Assembly (NCBI RefSeq): GCF_000373785.1
Contig: NZ_KB892378.1
Coordinates: 186,001 to 250,000, forward strand
Length of the DNA: 64,000 nt
Direction: 5' to 3'
Source of the DNA: Erysipelothrix tonsillarum DSM 14972
Lineage (GTDB): Bacteria > Bacillota_I > Bacilli_A > Erysipelotrichales > Erysipelotrichaceae
This document shows, piece after piece, positions 33,390 through 42,713 of this stretch. The translations under genes and the position numbers were made by a program. The notes beneath the pieces were generated by a model. The model saw only the letters and a program-made list of their open reading frames with translations, was not told the DNA's origin and searched no databases. How positions within the stretch are numbered: the first letter of the stretch is position 1; each line of letters begins with the position of its first letter.

Positions 33390-33707
33390 AACAAATTCAG
33401 ATTTTAAACTCATAGCACCAAACCCTTCGATGCGGCAATCAATATTATGATCCCCTTCCACAAGTTTAATATTTTTAACTTTTGTACCTTGTTTGAGGGC
33501 GCCTGCGGCACCTTTCACTTTTAGGTCTTTGGTAATAATGATGTCATCACCATCCGTAAGGGTGGTACCGTGTGCATCTTTCACAACCAAGGCTTCTGCT
33601 TGCGTGCTCAAGGCATTCCATTCATGACCACATTCGGGACATACAAATAAATCTCGATCTTCGTAGGTGTACTCAGACGTACACTTTGGGCAATTCGGTA
33701 ATGTCAT
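33378..33707 (-). CDS. PhnA/YjdM-family zinc-ribbon protein
   Basis: A 109-residue protein with an N-terminal zinc ribbon (CPKC, then CPECGHEW) and the C-terminal PhnA domain: [40 protein letters not shown] and [19 protein letters not shown]. It was historically named for alkylphosphonate uptake, but the family has no established phosphonate role in Firmicutes. Monocistronic; the coding end forms its own terminator. Confidence 0.9.
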   Translation of the reverse strand: MTLPNCPKCTSEYTYEDRDLFVCPECGHEWNALSTQAEALVVKDAHGTTLTDGDDIIITKDLKVKGAAGALKQGTKVKNIKLVEGDHNIDCRIEGFGAMSLKSEFVKKA

Positions 33708-33777
33708 TGTTTCGCTCCTTTTATCCTCTAATCTATCACTGAGTATACCGTGTTAAATGAAGACTTGCAAATTAGGC

Positions 33778-33806
33778 TTGAAGTTAACCGGTTTATAATC
33801 TATAAT
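33778..33806 (+). promoter_or_regulatory. EIIA promoter with embedded hyaluronan-type operator
   Basis: TTGAAG (33778-33783), 17 bases, TATAAT (33801-33806). TTAACCGGTTTA at 33784-33795 fills the spacer and matches the palindrome found at the hyaluronidase, lacI, ugl and kdgA promoters, so the LacI-type protein probably represses here. Confidence 0.7.
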
Positions 33807-33906
33807 TTTACTGTATTGTTACCTTGGAAAGTTGCTCCATTTTATGAGATTGGCCTCACATAGAATTCTTTTCAAGAATAGTATATTTTAAAAGGAGATT
33901 TAGATT

Positions 33907-34341
33907 ATGATCGGAATTATCGTTACAGGTCACGGAAAGTTTGCTGAAGGTTTAACTTCATCCGTAGAACTTATTGCAGGTGCACAACCTCAATATAAAA
34001 GCGTTTTATTTTTAGAAGAATCAGGTCCTGAAAAATTATCAAGTGACCTAAAAGAAGCAATCGCTGAAGTAAATTCTGGCGATGGTGTTCTTGTTTTCAC
34101 AGACTTAAAAGGTGGTACACCGTTTAAAGAATCTGTGATGATTGCCATGCAACACACTGATGTTCATGTTCTTGCAGGTACCAACTTACCTATGTTACTT
34201 GAAGCAAGTCTTATGCGTTTAAGCGAACCCCTCATTTATGATTTCGCGAAATCACTTGCTGAAACAGGTGCATCCCAAGTTGAACTCTTTGAAATGCCAG
34301 AAGCTGAAGAAGCTTGTGATGATTTCTCAGACGGAATTTAA
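33907..34341 (+). CDS. PTS EIIA component, mannose/N-acetylgalactosamine class
   Basis: A 144-residue ManX-type EIIA that takes phosphate from HPr. It starts MIGIIVTGHGKFAEGL, where His9 is the phosphorylation site, and contains VLVFTDLKGGTPFKESV. The EIIB, EIIC and EIID partners are not adjacent but lie at 48.3-50.4 kb; the shared operator supports a common system. It ends at a bidirectional terminator shared with the AraC gene. Confidence 0.9.
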   Translation: MIGIIVTGHGKFAEGLTSSVELIAGAQPQYKSVLFLEESGPEKLSSDLKEAIAEVNSGDGVLVFTDLKGGTPFKESVMIAMQHTDVHVLAGTNLPMLLEASLMRLSEPLIYDFAKSLAETGASQVELFEMPEAEEACDDFSDGI

Positions 34342-34351
34342 TTAATCTTGA

Positions 34352-34384
34352 AAAAAAGGTCCTAGCGTTTGCTAGGGCCTTTTT
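34352..34384. terminator. Bidirectional terminator between EIIA and the AraC gene
   Basis: Arms 34358-34366 and 34371-34379 (nine bases, one wobble), loop GTTT, T-runs on both strands. Its sequence doubles as the last codons of the AraC gene. Confidence 0.9.
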
Positions 34385-35555
34385 CTTGCGTATAAATCTT
34401 TTGAGCATATTCGCTGGGTGCAAAACCAAAATGCTGTTTAAATTTCCTTGAGAAATAGTGAATGGAACTGAAGCCAAGTTTTAAAGCCACATCCGTAATT
34501 GGATACTTACCTTCAAGAATCATATGTTTCGCACGTTCTAGTTTTTGTTCATTAATGTATTGCTTCGGCGGCATATCAAAATATTTATTAAACAACAATT
34601 GTAATGCCGATCGCGAAATCGCAAATTGATTACAGATATCCTCAACAGAAAGCGGACGATGAATATTTGCTTGAATGTACGTATAAATTTCATCCATTAA
34701 TTCATTTTCAAAATTGACCTGAATCGGATTTGATGTATTGTGGCTGCTTGTCGGTTCATCGTATTGAAAAAGAAGAATCATGATTTCTTGTAAGTACGAT
34801 ACCATTAGATCTTTCGCAAAAGGACTTTGATCCTGCTCAAGAATGGTTGATTGACGAATAAAATGATTCATTAAGGTATATAATTCATTCCCACAGCTCA
34901 TCACACGGTTTTGAATATGCTCAATTGAGGTCGGTAACATGTTCATATCAAACATAATCGTTAAGTAGGAACATGCATTCGTACCGATAACAGATTGAGT
35001 ATGAAATTGTCCCGGGAAATAGAGGATCATTTCTTGATTTTCTAAAGTGAAGGAAGTCCCTTCAATCTCAGTTGTAAGCACTCCGGCATCCACATAGGTC
35101 AATTCCCAATACTTATGGGCTTCACCCTCAAAATGATAATTTTTACCTTTTACATTGTAATAGTAAGAATAAATTTCACTAACCCCAAATTGGGGTTTAA
35201 TCGACACATATTCAATGTCAGTATCCAAACGTGTCTCCACAATAGTTGGTTCTTGATGACTTTGATACGAAATCTCAATCATGGCACTTTGAGTAATGGG
35301 CATTAATGCATACCGAATATGCGGGTGAATAACAACGGTTCGATGAATTACAAATCGCTCATGATTGCCATTTTGATCTTCAACAAGCACAACCGCAATC
35401 CCCTCAAGTACGCGAATATTTGTAGACTCCGAAACTGATACCAATGCGTTCGGTTTCTTATTACTTAATATCGTGGTATATGCCGGATATGCACTGCGCA
35501 TATCGGTAGAGTGCCCGTATTTTAAAAATTGCGGTCCTGTTGTTTTCTGATACAT
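34362..35555 (-). CDS. AraC-family regulator with cupin-type sensing domain
   Basis: A 397-residue regulator. Residues about 125-225 form a cupin-like ligand domain (YWELTYVDAGVLTTEIEG, MILYFPGQFHTQSV), and the C-terminal ~100 residues hold two HTH motifs: SVEDICNQFAISRSALQLLF and ITDVALKLGFSSIHYFSRKF. It lies between the EIIA and hyaluronidase genes, so it may add substrate-responsive control, but no target site was identified. It has little space for its own promoter after the hyaluronidase terminator. Confidence 0.85.
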   Translation of the reverse strand: MYQKTTGPQFLKYGHSTDMRSAYPAYTTILSNKKPNALVSVSESTNIRVLEGIAVVLVEDQNGNHERFVIHRTVVIHPHIRYALMPITQSAMIEISYQSHQEPTIVETRLDTDIEYVSIKPQFGVSEIYSYYYNVKGKNYHFEGEAHKYWELTYVDAGVLTTEIEGTSFTLENQEMILYFPGQFHTQSVIGTNACSYLTIMFDMNMLPTSIEHIQNRVMSCGNELYTLMNHFIRQSTILEQDQSPFAKDLMVSYLQEIMILLFQYDEPTSSHNTSNPIQVNFENELMDEIYTYIQANIHRPLSVEDICNQFAISRSALQLLFNKYFDMPPKQYINEQKLERAKHMILEGKYPITDVALKLGFSSIHYFSRKFKQHFGFAPSEYAQKIYTQEKGPSKR

Positions 35556-35575
35556 AAATGTCCTCCGATAAGACG

Positions 35576-35597
35576 AAAAAGCACAATTGTGCTTTTT
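35576..35597. terminator. Terminator of the hyaluronate lyase gene
   Basis: A 22-base perfect palindrome (AAAAAGCACAA and its complement) just after the stop codon. Confidence 0.8.
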
Positions 35598-35604
35598 CTA
35601 TATA

Positions 35605-38600
35605 TTATTTATTTTCTTTGCGTTTTCCATAAGCAACAAAGCATGCTCCTGCAACAAGCAAGGCGCCAACAATAGGTAGGAGATTTTGTGGCGTGACTCC
35701 TGTTGAAGGAAGTGATTTGGAATCCTTTTCCCCAAGAGCAAACAGTGAGAAGGATGCTGTTTCAAAGATAACATCATTTTCCGATGCCATCCACGCTAGT
35801 GACTCGAAGCCTTCTTGCGTTTCATGGAATACATTAAGGATGCTGCGATCCATTGGTTTCTGAGGTTCAATCGAAACCGTAACTGGATTTTTGGGTTGGA
35901 CAGGTTTGCCATCATGCATGAGCGTAATGTCATATCCTACCGTATTTTTTAACCCTTCAACTTTAAGGTTATCCTTAACATCTACATTTAATGTTGTATT
36001 TTCTGGGAGATCACCTTCCGTATAGGTAATCGCCACTTTTGATGCTTCATCCACAAGTGTTTGTGTTTGTGGTGTAGTAGGTTTTTCTTCTGGTGTTGTC
36101 GGTTTTTCTTCCGGTGCTGTAACTGTCACCGTTTCAAGGCTAATATTTTGTGACACACCATTTGTATTTGCTGTATTTACAGTAATAGTTGTCTTTCCGT
36201 TATCAATCACGGCTTCACCATTACCAGCAACAAGTTTATAAGTTCCGTCTAAAACAAAGCTTACAGAAGCTTGTTTATGCGTTGGATCTTGAACTGCAAA
36301 GTCGAGACCTTTACGCATCACAATCATCTTATTGCTTGTGCTTAAATCTTCAACGCTGTGTTTTGTTTCATCAAAGAATGCATATCCAACCATGTCTAAA
36401 GCGTTTTGACGTACTGCATGAACGCCATCTTCCTGTGCAAGAATTTCTACAGGATTTGCTTTCGCATATGCTTCCGTTTCTGCAGCGGATGCATTTGGTA
36501 AGATTGCATAAGCATATTGACTTGTTTCATTACCATCGTGCTCATACGTTACGGTTGCGAATTGGCGTGTAACTTCTTTGTCGGCATTACCGGTTGTTTT
36601 ATTGCGTACATATGAGTATTTTTGGGTATTACTTGAGGTATTAACGGTTACATCTTGATCCCCTAAGAATACATAACCTGTATCTTTATTGACACCATCT
36701 GTACCCATAGCTAACCATTTAAGTCCTTTTTGAACTCCATTTTCCAGCGTTTTCACACCTTCTGAAGTTTCGCCTTTAAGGTTGATTACATCGTCTTCGT
36801 TAAACATACGATTTTCCACAGTTGTTGTGAGGTCACGTTGTTTTATATCATGAATGTTTGAACCCAATGCGATAATTTCATCATCAAACATAAACCATGA
36901 TTTGTTTGCTTCTGCATTTTTGTAGACAACGAAGCTTTCAGGCAATTCACCCTTTTGAGCATCAGCGTATGCCTCATCATCACCTAATTGCATTGCGGAT
37001 GCGCCATAGATACCCATCTTCACATCACCTGAGTAATCATTTGTACCCAATGGGAAGTAAACATATTTATTTTGAGTAATTGATCCTGCTTCAAAGCCTT
37101 CTGCAAGGTCATAGAAGTCTTTTCCATAGAGTTCTGGAATGGTTTGACGTTGTTCATTTACCGTTGTGATACCTGGTAATTTATTGTGGTCAACAGTCGC
37201 AAAGAAGTTAATTCCGTGCATTGCGGTTTGATCATTACCACTTTGATATAAGTAGTAAGCGCCATCACCTTGATACCAAGAACGTAAGTTCTCACCACTC
37301 ATGTATTCATATTTTGAAATACGGTTTGAACTTCTTGAGAGTGCAAAGGCATAACCATCACGTGTATGAATGGCTTTGTCCATTAAATTGAACGCATAGT
37401 GATCTGATGTTTCTAAAGGATTTACTGCTTCAATTGCACTGTTATTGATGATTGCTTCATATGCTGCAATGTTTTGAATTGATACAAAACTTGCAGGATT
37501 AATGGTTGAACGAATATTTTGTTTCAAATATTTGATATAACTTTGAAGTTTAAGCTGTTCTGCTTGTGGTAAACTTTGGGATAATTGTACAAAGGCTTCG
37601 ATAACACTTGAAGCATCACCATAACCCGATCCAGTTCGTGACACAGCACGACCCTTCACAATTTCCATCATATACCCTTCAAACATTACAGGGGCAAAAC
37701 CACGATAAATCCATTCTTGAACTGTATCTAATAAGGTATCATTTTGCCATTGTGTTCCATCTAATACTGTAACAAGTTGGGCAATACGTCCTAACAATAC
37801 TTTTCCATATGACCCTGTATAAGCAACCGTTGAGTGTTGAACAAACGATCCATCTTCATAGAATCCATCGGTAACACCGTGTTGCAAGTTACTTGGGTCA
37901 ATTGTGCTGAATACAGTCATTGAGTTTTCAACTGCTTTACTGATTCGTGCTTCATCTTCAAGCACAGCACCTTGAAGAATGCGATTAAATGTAATGTCAG
38001 TGAGGTTTGCTCCTGTATGTTGGCGAGCATCAAGGTTTACATCACCAATTGTTGGATCGCCAGGTTTCGCATCACCACGAATATAGGAATCCATAACTGT
38101 TACTGATTCTTGAATAAAACCTGGGTACTCTTTTTCAATTTCATTGCTGAGTAGGAACATAATATTTGATAAACTTTGGGGAACACCAATTTCCCAACTA
38201 TACCAGTTACCGTAGTAGCCGGTATCCATCTTATTGAAATAGTTATCACCTAACCATTTAACACCTTCTAATACAGCCTTCAACGCTTCGGGGGATTCAT
38301 AAAGCGTGTTCTCATTACCTGGCATTGCGTATGCAAGTGCAATGGCATTGAGTTGTTGGTAGGATTTGTGAAGGTTTGATGATAAATCGTGATCCGTTTT
38401 ACCTTCACCATTACGATTATCTAAAATAAGTCCTTCAAAATATTCATTATCTTTAGCGCGAATTGCGTCCATGGCTTTTTGACCATTCGTATGGACCGCT
38501 TTAACTTTTTTCTGATTAATTGCATCGTTATTAATAGCTTCATTACCTAATAAGTACTCACGATAATTACTTTTCACCTTTTCAATATCGTCATGATCCG

Positions 38601-38685
38601 CCATAACGTTGCGAACCCCAACCATTGAGATTGATAAAATTAACGTCATTAAAAATGTGAATACTGTTCTCATATTCTTCTTCAT
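35605..38685 (-). CDS. Cell-wall-anchored PL8 hyaluronate lyase
   Basis: A 1026-residue surface enzyme cleaving hyaluronan (and perhaps chondroitin) by beta-elimination to unsaturated disaccharides. A signal peptide (FLMTLILSISMVGV) precedes an alpha/alpha-toroid with NWYSWEIGVPQSLSN and the catalytic segment FVQHSTVAYTGSYG (His about 284, Tyr about 293). Beta-sandwich domains, Pro/Thr-rich repeats (EEKPTTPEEKPTTP), an added domain and a sortase signal LPSTG with hydrophobic tail and KRKENK follow. The start at 38685 has GGAG upstream and gives a normal signal peptide. Hyaluronidase is a known Erysipelothrix factor; several paralogues exist, so no letter is assigned. Confidence 0.9.
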   Translation of the reverse strand: MKKNMRTVFTFLMTLILSISMVGVRNVMADHDDIEKVKSNYREYLLGNEAINNDAINQKKVKAVHTNGQKAMDAIRAKDNEYFEGLILDNRNGEGKTDHDLSSNLHKSYQQLNAIALAYAMPGNENTLYESPEALKAVLEGVKWLGDNYFNKMDTGYYGNWYSWEIGVPQSLSNIMFLLSNEIEKEYPGFIQESVTVMDSYIRGDAKPGDPTIGDVNLDARQHTGANLTDITFNRILQGAVLEDEARISKAVENSMTVFSTIDPSNLQHGVTDGFYEDGSFVQHSTVAYTGSYGKVLLGRIAQLVTVLDGTQWQNDTLLDTVQEWIYRGFAPVMFEGYMMEIVKGRAVSRTGSGYGDASSVIEAFVQLSQSLPQAEQLKLQSYIKYLKQNIRSTINPASFVSIQNIAAYEAIINNSAIEAVNPLETSDHYAFNLMDKAIHTRDGYAFALSRSSNRISKYEYMSGENLRSWYQGDGAYYLYQSGNDQTAMHGINFFATVDHNKLPGITTVNEQRQTIPELYGKDFYDLAEGFEAGSITQNKYVYFPLGTNDYSGDVKMGIYGASAMQLGDDEAYADAQKGELPESFVVYKNAEANKSWFMFDDEIIALGSNIHDIKQRDLTTTVENRMFNEDDVINLKGETSEGVKTLENGVQKGLKWLAMGTDGVNKDTGYVFLGDQDVTVNTSSNTQKYSYVRNKTTGNADKEVTRQFATVTYEHDGNETSQYAYAILPNASAAETEAYAKANPVEILAQEDGVHAVRQNALDMVGYAFFDETKHSVEDLSTSNKMIVMRKGLDFAVQDPTHKQASVSFVLDGTYKLVAGNGEAVIDNGKTTITVNTANTNGVSQNISLETVTVTAPEEKPTTPEEKPTTPQTQTLVDEASKVAITYTEGDLPENTTLNVDVKDNLKVEGLKNTVGYDITLMHDGKPVQPKNPVTVSIEPQKPMDRSILNVFHETQEGFESLAWMASENDVIFETASFSLFALGEKDSKSLPSTGVTPQNLLPIVGALLVAGACFVAYGKRKENK

Positions 38686-38717
38686 TTTCGTCTCCATTCA
38701 AATTTATATAATAGTTC

Positions 38718-38796
38718 TAAACCGGTTTACATTGGAATTATATGTTAACGGTTACATTGTGTCAACACCTTTTGTAAAATTAGGTGAACCGGTTTT
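38718..38796 (-). promoter_or_regulatory. Hyaluronate lyase promoter with multiple operators
   Basis: TTGACA (38760-38765), 17 bases, TATAAT (38737-38742). TAAACCGGTTTA covers 38718-38729 at the start site; TGAACCGGTTTT lies upstream at 38785-38796; a degenerate copy (GTTAACGGTTAC) sits in the spacer. Two or three sites suggest cooperative or looping repression. Confidence 0.75.
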
Positions 38797-38897
38797 GTGA
38801 AAATCTGTTTATTTCATACGAGTACGCTTATCGTAAAGAAGATTATGATAAACTTAGTAATATAGAACATGTCATACAATCCTAGAAATCAATTGCA

Positions 38898-38938
38898 TTG
38901 ACACGATTTAGGGACAAGCGTATAATGAACAGTGTTCA
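38898..38938 (+). promoter_or_regulatory. Promoter and palindromic operator of the TetR gene
   Basis: TTGACA (38898-38903), 17 bases, TATAAT (38921-38926). The 13-base palindrome TGAACAGTGTTCA (38926-38938) follows directly and is the likely autoregulatory TetR site. Confidence 0.75.
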
Positions 38939-38954
38939 GTAATGAGGTGATTCG

Positions 38955-39518
38955 ATGAAAAAAGCAGTTATTACAAAGGATGCGCTCCTTGAAGTCGCAA
39001 AGGAAATTGTATTTAATGAGGGCTTGGATAAATTAAATATGCGGAATTTAGCCCAAAAAGCTCAGGTTTCAATTGGCTCTGTCTATAATTATTTCCCTTC
39101 CAAAAACGATCTCGTCTTTGGCGTCATTGAAGATTTTTGGAAACAAGTTTTTTATGAAGATATTTGTAAAGTTGACACAAATATTCATTTTGTAGCGTTT
39201 ATCGAACAGATTTATGATCGATTACGGCATCATATCGATGATTTCAATTCATTATTTATGAGTCATATTGAGATTATGAATCAAGAAGATAAAATGAAAG
39301 GTCATCATGTTGGGATGCAATATGTTGATCATATCCGCAACGGCCTTGCGCTTGTGCTTGAACAAGATACAACCGTTAAACCCGATGCATTTACAGAGTC
39401 ATTTACTCGTGATGGATTAATGGATTTTGTCTTTCTTCATGTTTTCATCTCATTACGTAAAGGAAGTCCTAATATTGACTTCCTTGCCGAAGTATTGAAA
39501 CGACTCTTATATGAGTAG
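38955..39518 (+). CDS. TetR-family transcriptional regulator
   Basis: A 187-residue protein with an N-terminal TetR HTH (LNMRNLAQKAQVSIGSVYNY, FPSKNDLVFGVIEDFW) and a helical ligand domain. It is cotranscribed with the DUF2871 gene 12 bases downstream, which it probably controls together with itself through the palindrome in its promoter. The ligand is unknown. Confidence 0.9.
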   Translation: MKKAVITKDALLEVAKEIVFNEGLDKLNMRNLAQKAQVSIGSVYNYFPSKNDLVFGVIEDFWKQVFYEDICKVDTNIHFVAFIEQIYDRLRHHIDDFNSLFMSHIEIMNQEDKMKGHHVGMQYVDHIRNGLALVLEQDTTVKPDAFTESFTRDGLMDFVFLHVFISLRKGSPNIDFLAEVLKRLLYE

Positions 39519-39530
39519 AAAGAGGTTACT

Positions 39531-39941
39531 ATGAAAAAAATGATCAATACATCATTCGCTTATTTGATTGCTGGACTTATTGGTGGTGTATTCTACCGTG
39601 AATTCACCAAATTCCAAGGTTTTACTGATTTTACCCGTCTTAGTTTGATTCACCCACACTTATTGGTATTAGGGATGTTTGGATCGCTGATTATTGCTTT
39701 ATTCTTTATTAAGTTTGATTTAGCAAAACATCCTAAATGGAATCGTTTCTACCTTACTTATAATCTTGGTGTGATTCTTACAACGGTTATGTTGCTTGTT
39801 CGCGGCCTTACTGAAGTTTTAAATCTTTCCTTATCTTCAGGTATGTCTGCAGCCATCTCTGGATTATCCGGAGTAAGTCATATTATTTTAACGATTGGAC
39901 TCATGTTCCTCTTCACGATTTTACGTCAGGAAGCTGAATAA
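39531..39941 (+). CDS. DUF2871-family membrane protein
   Basis: A 136-residue protein with four membrane helices; features are SFAYLIAGLIGGVFYREFTK, HPHLLVLGMFGSLIIALFFI and a C-terminal HIILTIGLMFLFTILR. These match DUF2871 proteins, which are often paired with TetR regulators. The conserved His in HPHLLVLG could be functional. The role is unknown. AGAGG lies before the start. Confidence 0.8.
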   Translation: MKKMINTSFAYLIAGLIGGVFYREFTKFQGFTDFTRLSLIHPHLLVLGMFGSLIIALFFIKFDLAKHPKWNRFYLTYNLGVILTTVMLLVRGLTEVLNLSLSSGMSAAISGLSGVSHIILTIGLMFLFTILRQEAE

Positions 39942-39952
39942 TTAACCCAACC

Positions 39953-40000
39953 AAAAAAAAACCTACATCCTGTGCCATGTTCCACAGAATGTAGGTTTTT
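39953..40000. terminator. Bidirectional terminator between DUF2871 and DUF885 genes
   Basis: AACCTACAT (39960-39968) pairs with 39989-39997, with an inner CTGTG/CACAG stem, and has A and T runs flanking it. Confidence 0.85.
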
Positions 40001-41724
40001 TATTGTTTTTGTTCTTCGAGATATCCAGCAAAAACCGTTTCAACAATATCTAAACTTGCACTGCCTAAATCCAAGATTAATTTATGGAAGGCTTTCTCAT
40101 CAAACGCATCACCCAAGGCCGTTTGAGCGCGTTCTTTCATGCTTTGAATGGACATGGCACCAAAGTAATAGCTCCAAATGTTACCGGGTTCTAAGACAAT
40201 TTGTCGGTATATTTGATCACGTTCTTCCTCACTGTTTTGAACATAAACACTGTCGAAATACGCACCCATTGCTTCACGGTCCCAATCGTTATAATGGACC
40301 CCAATATCCACTTCAAGAAAAATGAGATACATCGATTCATACAGATCTCGAATATAGTCATCGTAGCCATCCGGTCCATCTAAATAACGGATGGAAAGCT
40401 GTTCAACATACTGTGCCCACCCTTCGGTCATGGCATTATTACGAATATATAGTCGGATTGGATGCATTCCCTTTATGGTTCGCATATATTGAGCTTGGTA
40501 CATATGTCCTGGAATGGACTCATGTGCAAAGGTGGTAAAGTTTGCGGGATCAAAATCATCATTAATGTAGATCCGTTGCGTATAATCGACTGCACTATCA
40601 ATAGGTGGCACGTAATAAAAGGCAGGATTAGAAACGGCTGTAAGCGATGCATCAATTTTATTCACTTCATAGGGAATGGTGCCCAGTTCTGGGAAATCAC
40701 GTTGACTTTTCAAGTATAAGTCATCAATCAAAGCGTAGGCATCTGCATACTGTGGGCTTTGACGCGTGCGTTCATAATCTTGATAAATCTGTAATTGGTC
40801 GCTGTTTTCCACATCTTGAAGGCGTTTATATACTTCAATTCTACGGTTACTGATCCACATTTGAAATTCTGGAATGGTTAAATTACGTCCACTTAAGGAT
40901 GGAATGAGTGTTTCATAATACGCCTTACCCTGGTCTACATGAGCCAGTCCCCGATTTTCACGTGTTTTGACTGTTTTTAAATCCTTAGCCAACTGAATGA
41001 AGGCATCGTGATAATCTTCTTGTATAAAGCGTTTATTCTCTTCGATATAAAATTGTTTTTTTGAATCTTTAATAAAATCAGCGGCATTAATTTTATCCTC
41101 AAAACCTTTAATTAAAAAGAACGATTCCAACTGAGATTGTTCAATCATCACTGCAGCAAATGCACTGAGGTTTTCATGTTCATACTCTGTTAACATTTCC
41201 GTTTTATTATAAAAAGCAATGGATTCTTTAAAATACGGCGGAATGGATTGTAATAACGAACGATAACCCAAAACGTCTTTCTCGGTTCGAAATGTATATC
41301 CTTCTAGAAATTGCGGAATGGCATCCAATTCAGGATCTACTTGGAACTGGAACGGTTGATAACCGGAAGTCATTCGTTCTAATTCATATAATAATACCTT
41401 CTTATCAATGATTTGTTGATCTGATAAGGTTCTATCTTTGAATTTGCGAATGTTTTTCTCAATATCTTTAATTAAATCTTTAGACATCTCAAAATCTTCT
41501 TCGCTACCCAAACGGAATTGGTAGTGCTCAACATCCACGTCATAATCTTCAGGGTGTTCCAACAGATAGTTACTTGATGGATCTGTAGATCCAATCAATG
41601 ACACTAAAGCGGTATCTAATGCACTCTCAAAACCTTTGTTCGAGCCATCATCACTGGGTGATTTTGAAAATTGGCATCCAAACAAACTGATAAGTATGAT
41701 TAGTATTGTTAGTGTTTTCTTCAT
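40000..41724 (-). CDS. DUF885-family metallopeptidase-like lipoprotein
   Basis: A 574-residue lipoprotein with lipobox SLFGC (Cys17). The DUF885 zinc motif HESIPGH is in FTTFAHESIPGHMYQAQY, followed by EGWAQYVEQL, as in predicted secreted metallopeptidases. The substrate is unknown. The hydrolase gene upstream ends three bases before this start, so the two form an operon. Confidence 0.85.
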   Translation of the reverse strand: MKKTLTILIILISLFGCQFSKSPSDDGSNKGFESALDTALVSLIGSTDPSSNYLLEHPEDYDVDVEHYQFRLGSEEDFEMSKDLIKDIEKNIRKFKDRTLSDQQIIDKKVLLYELERMTSGYQPFQFQVDPELDAIPQFLEGYTFRTEKDVLGYRSLLQSIPPYFKESIAFYNKTEMLTEYEHENLSAFAAVMIEQSQLESFFLIKGFEDKINAADFIKDSKKQFYIEENKRFIQEDYHDAFIQLAKDLKTVKTRENRGLAHVDQGKAYYETLIPSLSGRNLTIPEFQMWISNRRIEVYKRLQDVENSDQLQIYQDYERTRQSPQYADAYALIDDLYLKSQRDFPELGTIPYEVNKIDASLTAVSNPAFYYVPPIDSAVDYTQRIYINDDFDPANFTTFAHESIPGHMYQAQYMRTIKGMHPIRLYIRNNAMTEGWAQYVEQLSIRYLDGPDGYDDYIRDLYESMYLIFLEVDIGVHYNDWDREAMGAYFDSVYVQNSEEERDQIYRQIVLEPGNIWSYYFGAMSIQSMKERAQTALGDAFDEKAFHKLILDLGSASLDIVETVFAGYLEEQKQ

Positions 41725-41727
41725 AAA

Positions 41728-42534
41728 CTATCCTACCCTATTTAACGCGTCGATCCACACATCGATTGCATCCATCACCATATCCTTTTTTTGACTTTGT
41801 AATATATTATGACCTACCCCTTCAATAATTTTCAATGCATTTGCACTGTTTTGAGTAGATTGGAAGAATGTTTTTGACGATTCTAAAGGCACAATTGAAT
41901 CGCAATCGCCGTGAAAAATCAAACACGGACATGCATAGGCCGCTGCTCTCGCTTGAAATACGGTCGGAGCATGTACGAGTGTCTCTGTCACAAAAGAGCG
42001 CGTAACACGCTTAAAAGGCGCTTTAGAAAGAGCGTGTTCAATCATGCTTAGCTGCCAAATATCATCTTGAATTAACGTCGAAAACAACGCCATCACTGAA
42101 AGTGAGGGTTGGGTTAAATCCTGCCATGCTTCTTGAATGCATAATCCCGGTGCTAGCAATACTTGTCCGTCAATATTGTGGCCATAGTCAAGCCCATAAA
42201 GTGCGGTAACCAAGCCACCTAAACTAAATCCCATCGTAATTATTGGACAATCATGACCCAATGTTTTTGAATAAGACACAACTGCATCCAAGTCCAAGAT
42301 TAAATCACGATAATCCTTGAGATCTCCAAGGGGTGCACGGGTTCCACCGTGACTGCGGAGATCATACCGTACAACCGTATAACCACGTTGGTTCAACCCC
42401 TGCGCAATCGAGTTATAATAGACAATTTGTTCTAAAAATCCATGACTGATAATAATGATTCCTTTAGGGTTTCCAATATCATTAACGGAAACCTTTAAGG
42501 CTACATCATCATAGGATTTAATAAATAATTGCAT
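41728..42534 (-). CDS. Alpha/beta hydrolase (monoacylglycerol lipase-like)
   Basis: A 268-residue serine hydrolase with nucleophile elbow GFSLGG, acidic residue in FHGDCDSIVP and catalytic His in GVGHNIL, plus the oxyanion segment ISHGFLEQ. It probably acts on lysophospholipid or monoacylglycerol. Start ATG at 42534 with GAGGTGG upstream, rather than a GTG six codons earlier. Confidence 0.85.
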   Translation of the reverse strand: MQLFIKSYDDVALKVSVNDIGNPKGIIIISHGFLEQIVYYNSIAQGLNQRGYTVVRYDLRSHGGTRAPLGDLKDYRDLILDLDAVVSYSKTLGHDCPIITMGFSLGGLVTALYGLDYGHNIDGQVLLAPGLCIQEAWQDLTQPSLSVMALFSTLIQDDIWQLSMIEHALSKAPFKRVTRSFVTETLVHAPTVFQARAAAYACPCLIFHGDCDSIVPLESSKTFFQSTQNSANALKIIEGVGHNILQSQKKDMVMDAIDVWIDALNRVG

Positions 42535-42713
42535 AAGCCACCTCAAATTCACTATGTTATCTTAATCATATGGGAAATCATGACAAAAGTATAGGAAAAA
42601 CAGAACAAATTAAGCGATTTATGAAATATAAGTGGATAACAGATTAGATATGACGAACCCTTATTGAATATATGGTATACTTTCAATATCGTTTAGAAAT
42701 ATGAGGTAATTGT

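Noticed and set aside
36189-36572. 127-codon plus frame
   Set aside because: Antisense shadow of the hyaluronate lyase gene, His/Gln-rich by composition only.
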